This document shows positions 8,756 through 15,075 of a stretch of DNA of 64,000 nt, piece after piece (position 1 is the stretch's first letter; each line of letters starts with the position of its first letter). The notes beneath the pieces were generated by a model. It made no database searches, was not told the DNA's origin, and worked only from the letters and a program-made list of their open reading frames with translations. Source of the stretch: DAOQAU01 sp964640325 (GTDB lineage: Bacteria > Cyanobacteriota > Vampirovibrionia > Gastranaerophilales > Gastranaerophilaceae); NCBI GenBank assembly GCA_964640325.1, contig CAZXID010000003.1, positions 33,546 to 97,545 of the forward strand. The letters run 5' to 3'. The translations under genes and the position numbers were made by a program.

Positions 8756-8974
8756 TTAATCAACCAAAACTTGTTGTATTTCTACTTCAGGCGTACCTAT
8801 TACCCTAACCAGTTCTAAAACGGATGCTTTCATTTGACATTTTTGAGTTGTTCCGCTGAAAAAATCTCTATAAAAACATCCTTCGCAATTACATCCCCTC
8901 TTATAACAATCCACCGCTGTCGGCGTCCATCTTCTTACTGCTACTGCTCTCCCCATGTCTCGACTTCTGAACAC
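8756..8974 (-). CDS. Small Cys-rich protein, paralog of the one at 45703
   Basis: A 72-aa protein with WTPTAVDCYKRGCNCEGC and then CQMKASVLELVRVIGTPE, i.e. C-x4-C-x-C-x2-C-x12-CQM-x3-VLEL. The five cysteines suggest metal or cluster binding, and the tail looks like one amphipathic helix. Family and function are unknown to me. The GTG start at 8974 is chosen because GGAGG ends 6 nt upstream; an in-frame ATG at 9013 lacks a ribosome site. It is a monocistron with its own terminator. The same pattern recurs in the protein at 45703-45948. Confidence 0.75.
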   Translation of the reverse strand: MFRSRDMGRAVAVRRWTPTAVDCYKRGCNCEGCFYRDFFSGTTQKCQMKASVLELVRVIGTPEVEIQQVLVD

Positions 8975-9012
8975 TTTATTCCTCCAAAATATAATCTGTC
9001 TTAAATGCAACA

Positions 9013-9040
9013 TTTACAGCATGCACGCGCATGCCGTAAA
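9013..9040. promoter_or_regulatory. Inverted repeat TTTACAGCATGC...GCATGCCGTAAA
   Basis: Twelve-base arms (9013-9024 and 9029-9040) with one mismatch flank ACGC. It lies just upstream of the Cys-rich gene and could be an operator or leader hairpin. Confidence 0.45.
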
Positions 9041-9186
9041 TATACAACTACCCCAAGAGGCTCATTGAGCCTTGATGTAATTTCATTATAAGGACTGAGA
9101 ATGTTTTTTCAAGCGGTTTTTCAAGGAATATTACATTTTGCAACAATCAACTCAATCATGCTCGCATGCTATATTTCGAGTATATC

Positions 9187-9273
9187 AACCATGATATATC
9201 TCAGGTTATATCATGGTTTTAGAGTTTTAAATCATGGAAACGCATGCTGTACATGGTTTTCCATGATTTAAAA
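9187..9273. repeat. Two adjacent CATG-containing palindromes
   Basis: The first has perfect 12-base arms (9187-9198 AACCATGATATA, 9207-9218). The second has perfect 16-base arms (9225-9240, 9258-9273; core AAATCATGGAAA). Neither has a T tract, so termination is unlikely; regulatory sites or a small mobile palindrome are possible. Confidence 0.6.
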
Positions 9274-9342
9274 AATGTTTAAGAAATGTAAAATTTTTGG
9301 CATGGAGAATAAATAGCTGAAAAGGTGAAAGGCTTAATTGAG

Positions 9343-9413
9343 GATAAGAGGTGAAGATGCGTCGAGGCGTAGCAGATTAATCCACGCATCTACGCATCTT
9401 ATCTCCTTATAAA
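9343..9413. repeat. Dispersed element, inverted copy of 60520-60571
   Basis: Contains GATAAGAGG, GATGCGTCGAGGCGTAG, CAGATTAATCCACGCATC and CATCTTATCT. The reverse complement of 60520-60571 aligns closely over CAGATTAA.CCACGCATC. Both copies form hairpins from GATGCGT and ACGCATC. Confidence 0.65.
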
Positions 9414-9478
9414 CTTTTTAACTATTCGACCGTCCGACTTATCAACTAAATTTTATCTAAACAATTCTATACAATCGT

Positions 9479-9507
9479 TTGTAAATAGAAAATCTTTTAG
9501 ATACGAT
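9479..9507 (+). promoter_or_regulatory. Candidate promoter of minCDE
   Basis: TTGTAA (9479-9484), a 17-bp spacer and TACGAT (9502-9507) lie 28 nt upstream of the minC ATG. The -10 box is a moderate match only. Confidence 0.45.
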
Positions 9508-9535
9508 TAATTTATATAAGATTTGAGGAAGTAAT

Positions 9536-10411
9536 ATGACAAAAGGTTTTATTGAAAACGGATTTATAATAGACTTGGGAAGTGCAAAAGATGCCTCAGG
9601 TATTATTTATGAATTGAGCTCTATTCTTGAAATGCCCGAAGCCCAGTACAGGCAAATTTGCTTGAAGCTTGGGGATATTGATTTAACTCAGTCTCAGCTT
9701 TTGAGTATAAAATCTTTAATTACTTCGCTTAATTCGGAGTTGGCTTTTGTTGATACAAATTCTAACCAAACAGAGCTTGCAGCTTTGAATTTGGGGCTTA
9801 TTGTTTCAAAACTTTCAAACGAGATTGAAGTTGTAGAAGATGAACAAACTCAAAGTTATTTATTTGAAGATAGTTCGCAGGAAAATTTTTCTGAAAATAT
9901 GTATGAAAAACTTGATACTGAAAAATTTGAAGAAAAAATTGAAGTTGTAGAAAAAACAGACGAAGAAATTCAGGCCGAAGATAAGCTAGAAGAGCTTATT
10001 GACGAAGAAAACGAGCATGAAAATAAAAATCAAGAAGTTCAGCACGAAATTTCAAAAATGCCTACTTTGTACCTGCAGCAGACTTTGCGTTCAGGGCAGA
10101 CCATAAGCTACGATGGGAATATAGTGCTTATCGGGGATGCGCATCCGGGAAGTGAAATTATTGCAAAAGGCGATATCACGGTTTGGGGGATTTTGGGCGG
10201 GATTGCCCATGCCGGAGCAAGAGGAAATGATTGGGCAAAAATTCGTGCTCTTAAAATAAACGCTATTCAGTTGAGAATCTCAGGGTATTACGCAAGAAGG
10301 CCGGATTCTTTGAATATTCCGTTTATTCAAAAGACAAGCCAGTTTACACCAGAAGAGGCAAGGGTAAATGAACACGGTGAAATAGCAGTTTATAAGATAT
10401 ATAGCGAGTGA
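9536..10411 (+). CDS. minC: Septum site-determining protein MinC
   Basis: MinC inhibits FtsZ polymerisation away from midcell and is recruited to the membrane by MinD. In its 291 aa the C-terminal beta-helix domain is clear (residues about 183-270: LRSGQTISYDGNIVLIGDAH, GSEIIAKGDITVWGILGGIAHAG, YYARRPD). The N-terminal domain is divergent and joined by a very acidic Glu-rich linker (about 100-165). The ATG follows GAGGAAGTAAT. It is first in a minC-minD-minE cluster. Confidence 0.92.
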   Translation: MTKGFIENGFIIDLGSAKDASGIIYELSSILEMPEAQYRQICLKLGDIDLTQSQLLSIKSLITSLNSELAFVDTNSNQTELAALNLGLIVSKLSNEIEVVEDEQTQSYLFEDSSQENFSENMYEKLDTEKFEEKIEVVEKTDEEIQAEDKLEELIDEENEHENKNQEVQHEISKMPTLYLQQTLRSGQTISYDGNIVLIGDAHPGSEIIAKGDITVWGILGGIAHAGARGNDWAKIRALKINAIQLRISGYYARRPDSLNIPFIQKTSQFTPEEARVNEHGEIAVYKIYSE

Positions 10412-10468
10412 ATAGTAAATAGTAAATAGTAAATAGATTTTTAAAATTTCTATTCACCATTTACTAAT
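10406..10468. repeat. Heptamer repeat hairpin between minC and minD
   Basis: GAATAGTAAATAGTAAATAG is followed by an inverted TTCTATTCACCATTTACT arm, giving a (TAGTAAA)n array that can fold on itself inside the min operon. Confidence 0.75.
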
Positions 10469-10485
10469 AAAAAAAGGAGATATAA

Positions 10486-11298
10486 ATGAGCGGTCGAGTA
10501 ATAGTAATTACTTCAGGAAAAGGCGGAGTGGGCAAAACCACTACAAGCGCAAATATAGGTACGGCTCTTGCAAAAGCGGGGCAAAAAGTTGTTTTAATTG
10601 ATACGGATATCGGGTTGAGAAATTTAGACTTGCTTTTGGGGCTTGAAAACAGAATTGTTTATACGATAGTCGATGTAGTTGAAGAACGTTGTAAGCTTAA
10701 GCAGGCACTTGTGAAAGACAAGAAAAATCCTAACCTTTGCCTTTTGGCAGCAGCTCAAACCCGCGATAAAAGCGCGGTAAATCAAGAGCAGCTTAAAGCA
10801 ATTTGTGAAGAGCTTAGGCAAGACAATGATTTTATACTTGTGGATTGTCCGGCAGGGATCGAACAGGGATTTCAAAATGCCGTTGCAGGAGCCACTGAGG
10901 CAATTGTTGTTACAACTCCTGAAATGTCTGCGGTAAGAGATGCCGACAGAATTATAGGGCTTTTGGAAGCCAAAGAAGAAATAGAATCTTACAGGTTGCT
11001 TTTAAACAGAGTAAGACCTAATCTTATAAAAACAAATGATATGATGAGTGTTGAAGATGTTGTGGATATTTTGTCCTGTTCTTTGATTGGGATTATTCCC
11101 GAAGATACGGGAGTAATAACTTCAACAAACAAGGGTGAGCCTATTGTAAATGATGAAAAATCGCTTGCGGGGCAGGCTTATTCCAATGTCGCAAAAAGAA
11201 TTATGGGAGAAGAGATTGATTTTCTTAACCTTGATGAGCCGAAAGGATGGGCCGCAAAAGTAAAAAAGTTCTTTGCCGGTCTATTTGGTAAGGAGTAA
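10486..11298 (+). CDS. minD: Septum site-determining ATPase MinD
   Basis: A ParA-type ATPase that oscillates on the membrane with MinE and carries MinC. The 270-aa protein has the deviant Walker A SGKGGVGKTTTSANIG (residues about 10-25), VVLIDTDIGLRNLDLLLGLENR, the FILVDCPAG Walker B-like motif, and a C-terminal amphipathic membrane-targeting helix (WAAKVKKFFAGLFGKE). AAGGAG lies upstream of the ATG. Confidence 0.97.
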   Translation: MSGRVIVITSGKGGVGKTTTSANIGTALAKAGQKVVLIDTDIGLRNLDLLLGLENRIVYTIVDVVEERCKLKQALVKDKKNPNLCLLAAAQTRDKSAVNQEQLKAICEELRQDNDFILVDCPAGIEQGFQNAVAGATEAIVVTTPEMSAVRDADRIIGLLEAKEEIESYRLLLNRVRPNLIKTNDMMSVEDVVDILSCSLIGIIPEDTGVITSTNKGEPIVNDEKSLAGQAYSNVAKRIMGEEIDFLNLDEPKGWAAKVKKFFAGLFGKE

Positions 11299-11303
11299 TA
11301 AAG

Positions 11304-11882
11304 ATGAAAGAAATAATTACCGAATTATATAAAAAACTGGCGGGATTTTTCCAAACACCCGAAAAAGAAAATTTGAAAGAAGTGGCATGCAACAGGCTTA
11401 AGCTTGTTCTTATGCAAGACAGAACGAATTTAACCCCTCAGCTTCTTGAAAGAATGAGAGGGGAAATGATTGATTTGCTTTCAAAGTATGTTGAAATGGA
11501 TAAAGAAGCACTTGAACTTAATTTTGCCCAAGAAGGCGATTCAATGGCGCTTATGCTTTCAATACCCGTTGTCAGGGCAAAAGATGAAGAGGAAATTCAA
11601 GCCCTTATAAAAGAGGAAGAAGAACGCAAGGCAAAAGAAGCTGCCGATGAAACAGAAAAAGGGGAGCAGGAAACAGAAAATCCCGAAACAACACAAGAAA
11701 CTTCCGAAGAATCCGAAGAGGAAATTTCTGAAGACCAAGAAAAAGAATCTGAAGAAGAAGTTGAAGAAGGATGCGCTTGTTTAATTGAAGGGCCTTGTGA
11801 GTGTCAGGCTAATGAAAACCCCGAAAAAGAAGAACAGGCTTGGGTTGCGCCAAAGAAAAACAAGAAAAACAAATCAGAATAA
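11304..11882 (+). CDS. minE: MinE with long acidic Cys-containing C-terminal extension
   Basis: MinE stimulates MinD ATPase and restricts MinC/D to the poles. Residues 1-90 match MinE (KLAGFF near the membrane-binding N-terminus, ARLKLVL-like NRLKLVLMQDR, LSKYVEMDKEALEL, SMALMLSIPV). The family is usually about 90 aa, but this protein is 192. The extra 100 residues are Glu-dominated, then carry EGCACLIEGPCECQA and end in a Lys/Asn-rich tail. The extension continues one open frame with no sign of a frameshift. It starts 5 nt after minD. Confidence 0.92.
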   Translation: MKEIITELYKKLAGFFQTPEKENLKEVACNRLKLVLMQDRTNLTPQLLERMRGEMIDLLSKYVEMDKEALELNFAQEGDSMALMLSIPVVRAKDEEEIQALIKEEEERKAKEAADETEKGEQETENPETTQETSEESEEEISEDQEKESEEEVEEGCACLIEGPCECQANENPEKEEQAWVAPKKNKKNKSE

Positions 11883-11914
11883 AAATAAAGTTACAAAATG
11901 TAAATAAATTTTAT

Positions 11915-11979
11915 AAGCCGCGTAATTAATTTCTTTTACGCGGTTTGTAGTGTGAGTGAAGTAAAAGAAATTAATTTTT
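11915..11979 (+). terminator. Terminator with competing hairpin downstream of minE
   Basis: Arms 11924-11939 and 11961-11976 are perfectly complementary over 16 bp and are followed by T residues, an intrinsic terminator. The 5' arm is also part of a smaller hairpin (11915-11925 with 11936-11946, AAGCCGCGTAA/TTACGCGGTTT), so the two folds exclude each other, as in an attenuator. Confidence 0.6.
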
Positions 11980-12064
11980 GATTGGAATCGGAGTAAAAAC
12001 AAGAAACTTTCAGCTAAAAACGTCATAATTAATTTTTATACATAATTTAATAAGGAACAAATTT

Positions 12065-12520
12065 ATGCAAGCAAATAATATAAGTTTTCAAGGAAAAAAT
12101 CTTTTGCCCCGAAAAATTATTTTTCAGATAAATCAGCTTAAGTCATCTGTTCTTTCTATGCCCGGAGATACTTTTGGAAACTCACTTAAGGGCAAGGATG
12201 CTATATACAGTTTGTCTTCATCTTCGGGGAAAGTCAGGGATTTATCAAAAGTTTACGGTTCTGATATAGTTGATATAGATTTGGGCAAAATATATCTTAA
12301 TGCGGATTGTAAAACAGGAGAATTTTGGGTAATCAAAAAGCCGCTTTTTATGCCTGTTAAAAAAGTTTTTAAAGTTGTTCAAGATTTAGTTGAAGATTTA
12401 CTTTCAGGGATTGATAACAAAAATATTGTAAATAAAGTTGTTGTCGGGATTCCAAAAGATATAGCCTCTAATCCTGATCAAATAGGGGAAATATATCAAA
12501 AATTATCAAGAGTAATTTAA
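12065..12520 (+). CDS. Hypothetical protein with N-terminal ISFQG motif
   Basis: A 151-aa protein that I do not recognise. It starts MQANNISFQGKNLLPRK, resembling the short N-terminal leaders ending in SFG on several other small proteins in this window. The middle has GSDIVDIDLGKIYLNADCKTG and the C-terminal half is probably helical (VKKVFKVVQDLVEDLLSGI). No signal peptide or membrane segment is evident. The ATG follows AAGGAACAAATTT. It stands alone between minE and the convergent mnmE. Confidence 0.7.
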   Translation: MQANNISFQGKNLLPRKIIFQINQLKSSVLSMPGDTFGNSLKGKDAIYSLSSSSGKVRDLSKVYGSDIVDIDLGKIYLNADCKTGEFWVIKKPLFMPVKKVFKVVQDLVEDLLSGIDNKNIVNKVVVGIPKDIASNPDQIGEIYQKLSRVI

Positions 12521-12620
12521 GATCAAAAAATAATGGGTATAAGAAAAAGCCTGTTGCTTGGTTTGAAACCGCACATCAAAATTTACACAAAAAAGGAATT
12601 TGTGTCCTTATGCAGAGGAC

Positions 12621-14015
12621 CTATTTTCCTATACAAAAATTGTCAAAAATGTTGTTTAAGATTTCATCTGTTATGACTTCGCCTGTTATTTCATCAAGGC
12701 TTAAAAGCGCTGATTTGACGTCAATTGAAATTAAATCCTGAAGTTCACTTTTTTGTGTTGCCAAAAGAGCATGGGTCAAAGCTTTTTTTGCCATTTCAAG
12801 ACAGTTTTGCTGGCGAATGTTTGTTGTAAATTCCAAATCTTCACTTGAAGATTTACCCCCAAATTGTTTTATTTTTTGTTTTAATTCACTAAAACCTTGT
12901 TTTGTAAGGGTTGAAAGATAGATTGATGACCCCTCACTCATTTTTTCTCCCCTTGCGGGAGAAGATGCCTGAAAGACAGATGAGGGGTAATTGTCAGTAC
13001 ATAAATCCGCCTTATTTGCTATTTTTATATAATTTTTATCCTTAATTAAATCCAAAATAGCTTCATCATCTTTGTTTATTCCTTCAGAGGCATCGTATAA
13101 AAATAAAATCAAATCCGCTTCATCTGCTGATTGTTTTGAAAACTCTATCCCTATTTTTTCAACCTTATCGGCTTTTGAATGTTCTCTTATGCCGGCTGTG
13201 TCAATAAAAGTTACGGGAATCCCTTCTATATCAATGGTTTCTGTTAATACATCTCTTGTTGTTCCTGCAATGTCTGTTACAATGGCTCTTTTCATGTTTA
13301 AAAGTGCGTTAAAAAGCGAAGACTTGCCCACATTAGGTCTTCCCAGTATCGCGATTTTTATTCCTTGTCTTAATATATTTGAAGATTTGGCGCTTGACAA
13401 AATCGATTCGATTTTGTCAAGCGCCTTTTTAAATTCTTTTTCTAAATATTGGTATTCAGGTTCTTTTACATCATCGGGGAAGTCAATTCCCGCAATGATT
13501 TTTGATAAAACTTCAAAAATATCTTTTTTAATTTCTCCGATTTTTTGTGCCAAAACCCCCGATAAGTTTTTTGCCGAATGTAGTGCAAAGTTTTTTGTTT
13601 TGGCGTGTATTAAATCACACACGGCTTCTGCTTGAGACAGGTCAAGTTTGTGGTTAAGAAAAGCTCTTTTAGTGAATTCACCTCTTTGGGCAGGTCTTGC
13701 GCCTTGTTTTAAAACCAAATCCAAAATATTTTTGACAACATTTATTCCGCCGTGGCACTGTATTTCTATTACATCTTCGCCGGTGTAACTGTTCGGGGCT
13801 TTAAAGGGAAGAATAATCACTTCATCTATTTTTTTGTCATTATTCACAATCCATCCATGGTGGATTTTTCCCGCGGCAAGCTTTTTGCCCGAGAAAATTT
13901 TTTCAACAATTTCAAAACATTTATTTCCCCCTGAGATTCTTATAACTCCGACCCCGCCGGTTCCTAGAGGTGTTGCTATTGCAGCTATTGTTTCAAATTC
14001 TTGTAATACGTTCAA
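12621..14015 (-). CDS. mnmE: tRNA uridine-5-carboxymethylaminomethyl GTPase MnmE
   Basis: MnmE works with MnmG to modify wobble U34 of some tRNAs. The 464-aa protein has the N-terminal formyl-folate domain (IAAIATPLGTGGVGVIRISG), the G domain with G1 GRPNVGKSS (about 228-236), DIAGTTRD, G3 DTAGI and G4 NKAD, and the C-terminal catalytic FCIGK end. Just after NKAD an extra segment (SSVFQASSPARGEKMSEGSS) is encoded by a palindromic repeat at 12931-12987, absent from the family as I know it. The frame is intact, so the gene is presumably functional. Confidence 0.96.
   Translation of the reverse strand: MNVLQEFETIAAIATPLGTGGVGVIRISGGNKCFEIVEKIFSGKKLAAGKIHHGWIVNNDKKIDEVIILPFKAPNSYTGEDVIEIQCHGGINVVKNILDLVLKQGARPAQRGEFTKRAFLNHKLDLSQAEAVCDLIHAKTKNFALHSAKNLSGVLAQKIGEIKKDIFEVLSKIIAGIDFPDDVKEPEYQYLEKEFKKALDKIESILSSAKSSNILRQGIKIAILGRPNVGKSSLFNALLNMKRAIVTDIAGTTRDVLTETIDIEGIPVTFIDTAGIREHSKADKVEKIGIEFSKQSADEADLILFLYDASEGINKDDEAILDLIKDKNYIKIANKADLCTDNYPSSVFQASSPARGEKMSEGSSIYLSTLTKQGFSELKQKIKQFGGKSSSEDLEFTTNIRQQNCLEMAKKALTHALLATQKSELQDLISIDVKSALLSLDEITGEVITDEILNNIFDNFCIGK
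12931..12987. repeat. Palindromic repeat inserted in frame within mnmE
   Basis: CCCTCACTCATTTTTTCTCC, then CCTTGCGGGAG and GACAGATGAGGGG, form the dispersed palindrome type CCCTCATC...CTCCCGCAAGGGGAG...TGAGGGG. The 57 bp equal 19 codons and lie between the NKAD and SA-like loops of the G domain. A related core (CCCTCTCCCGCAAGGGGCGAGGG) lies in the spacer at 33826-33848. Confidence 0.8.
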
Positions 14016-14044
14016 ATTGTACCTTCCAATGTTTATTATAATAT

Positions 14045-14080
14045 ATAGTAAATGGTAAATAGTAAATAGTAAATAGAATC
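14045..14080. repeat. Heptamer tandem repeat (TAGTAAA)n
   Basis: TAGTAAATGGTAAATAGTAAATAGTAAATAG, period 7, upstream of mnmE and next to the terminator at 14086. Confidence 0.8.
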
Positions 14081-14085
14081 ATAAT

Positions 14086-14128
14086 AAAAAGCGCGGGATT
14101 TTGTTAAAAACAAAATCCCGCGCTTTTT
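14086..14128 (-). terminator. Terminator of the gene at 14142-14816 (bidirectional form)
   Basis: A 15-bp perfect stem (14091-14105 with 14109-14123), 3-nt loop, and A/T runs on both sides. On the minus strand it ends in TTTTT and follows the stop at 14142. Confidence 0.85.
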
Positions 14129-14141
14129 AAGGTCTTTTAAA

Positions 14142-14816
14142 TTAAAAAAATGAACCCAAGTTATTTGTCAGATATGTGTTTAAATTGTTTAAACTTGGCG
14201 TTGAATTTTGGTTTGCAAGCGCTTGCTTATATAGTGCGTTGTATAAATTGTTGTTGTAGGAATTTGCACTTGAAGAGCTTCCCAGTGCAGAGTTTATGTA
14301 GCTTAAAATATTGTTAACCGTTTGATTTTGAATTTGGTTTAAAAAGTCTGCATAGGTGTAGCGGTTAGAAAGCTCGTTGTTTACAAGTTTGTTTCTTTTT
14401 GCCATAATATCTTGCGCAAATGAGCTTACGGCGTCGCTTCTTTTTGATTCGATTGATTTTAAATTATCCATAAAAATGGAATTGTCAAAATTACCGAATC
14501 TTGATGCTATATCATTTTGAAGTGTTTTAATCATGGGGTTGTAAATACTGTTTATGGTGTTTACGCCCTGATTCGTGTAGGCATCGATTTGTGATTGAAG
14601 CGAACTTTGTGTGTCAGGCGAAAAAATATTTAATTGCGGTAAAATGCTTGCAAGAGCGTTTTGCGCATAATTATAAATGTAATTTTCCGTATCCGTCATA
14701 TTGTAATTTGAATTAATTACTCCGTTTGACAAAGCTGTACTTGCTATAGGTTGTCCGTTTACCGAAATTTGTCCGCCGGTAAAAGAGGGGTATTCTATTG
14801 ATGAAACTTTGCTCAT
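14142..14816 (-). CDS. Asn/Ser/Gln-rich hypothetical protein
   Basis: A 224-aa protein of unknown family starting MSKVSSIEYPSFTGGQISVN. The middle is helical with many Asn, Ser, Gln and Tyr (ENYIYNYAQNALASILPQLN) and a likely coiled region (DNLKSIESKRSDAVSSFAQD). Cysteine is absent. The ATG at 14816 is preferred because AGAAAGGAAAATTCA precedes it; an in-frame start 33 nt upstream lacks a good site. The low-charge composition suggests a structural or exported protein, which is inference. Confidence 0.7.
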   Translation of the reverse strand: MSKVSSIEYPSFTGGQISVNGQPIASTALSNGVINSNYNMTDTENYIYNYAQNALASILPQLNIFSPDTQSSLQSQIDAYTNQGVNTINSIYNPMIKTLQNDIASRFGNFDNSIFMDNLKSIESKRSDAVSSFAQDIMAKRNKLVNNELSNRYTYADFLNQIQNQTVNNILSYINSALGSSSSANSYNNNLYNALYKQALANQNSTPSLNNLNTYLTNNLGSFF

Positions 14817-14986
14817 TGAATTTTCCTTTCTGAGATTGTTTTTTGGCAAAGGCTAAAAATAAAGCGTTTGATACTGTATTATAAACTTTTTTACAAAAAA
14901 TTTTAAGTCCGTTTTTTTACTTACGGTTTTTGCGTAAAAAAAATAAAAAAAATGTGCTAAAATCTTTTGTTTATGCTATCATAAGG

Positions 14987-15057
14987 GAGTGAATAGTAAA
15001 TTGTAAATAGTAAAAGGGGGGTCTTTCTATTCACTGTTTCCCATTTACTGTTTACCG
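14987..15057. repeat. Heptamer repeat with inverted arm upstream of gyrB
   Basis: GTGAATAGTAAATTGTAAATAG is followed by TCTATTCACTG, CCATTTACTG and TTTAC, giving an array facing its own inverted copy. Confidence 0.75.
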
Positions 15058-15075
15058 AATATTTTGGGAGATAAA

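Larger units (their letters stand above)
8975..9535. other. 561-bp gene-free region rich in palindromes
   Basis: It lies between the divergent Cys-rich gene and minC. It holds a hairpin at 9013-9040, nested CATG palindromes at 9187-9273, four GCATGC words (9019, 9029, 9164, 9242), an inverted copy of a dispersed element (9343-9413), and the minC promoter near 9479-9507. No open frame with a ribosome site was found. Confidence 0.7.

Noticed and set aside
10406..10468. CRISPR array from repeated GTAAATAG units
   Set aside because: Units are 7 bp, contiguous and without spacers; they are short tandem repeats.
13072..13635. 187-aa open frame on the plus strand
   Set aside because: It is antisense to the clear MnmE G domain, has no ribosome site and resembles no protein; open only through codon bias of the real gene.
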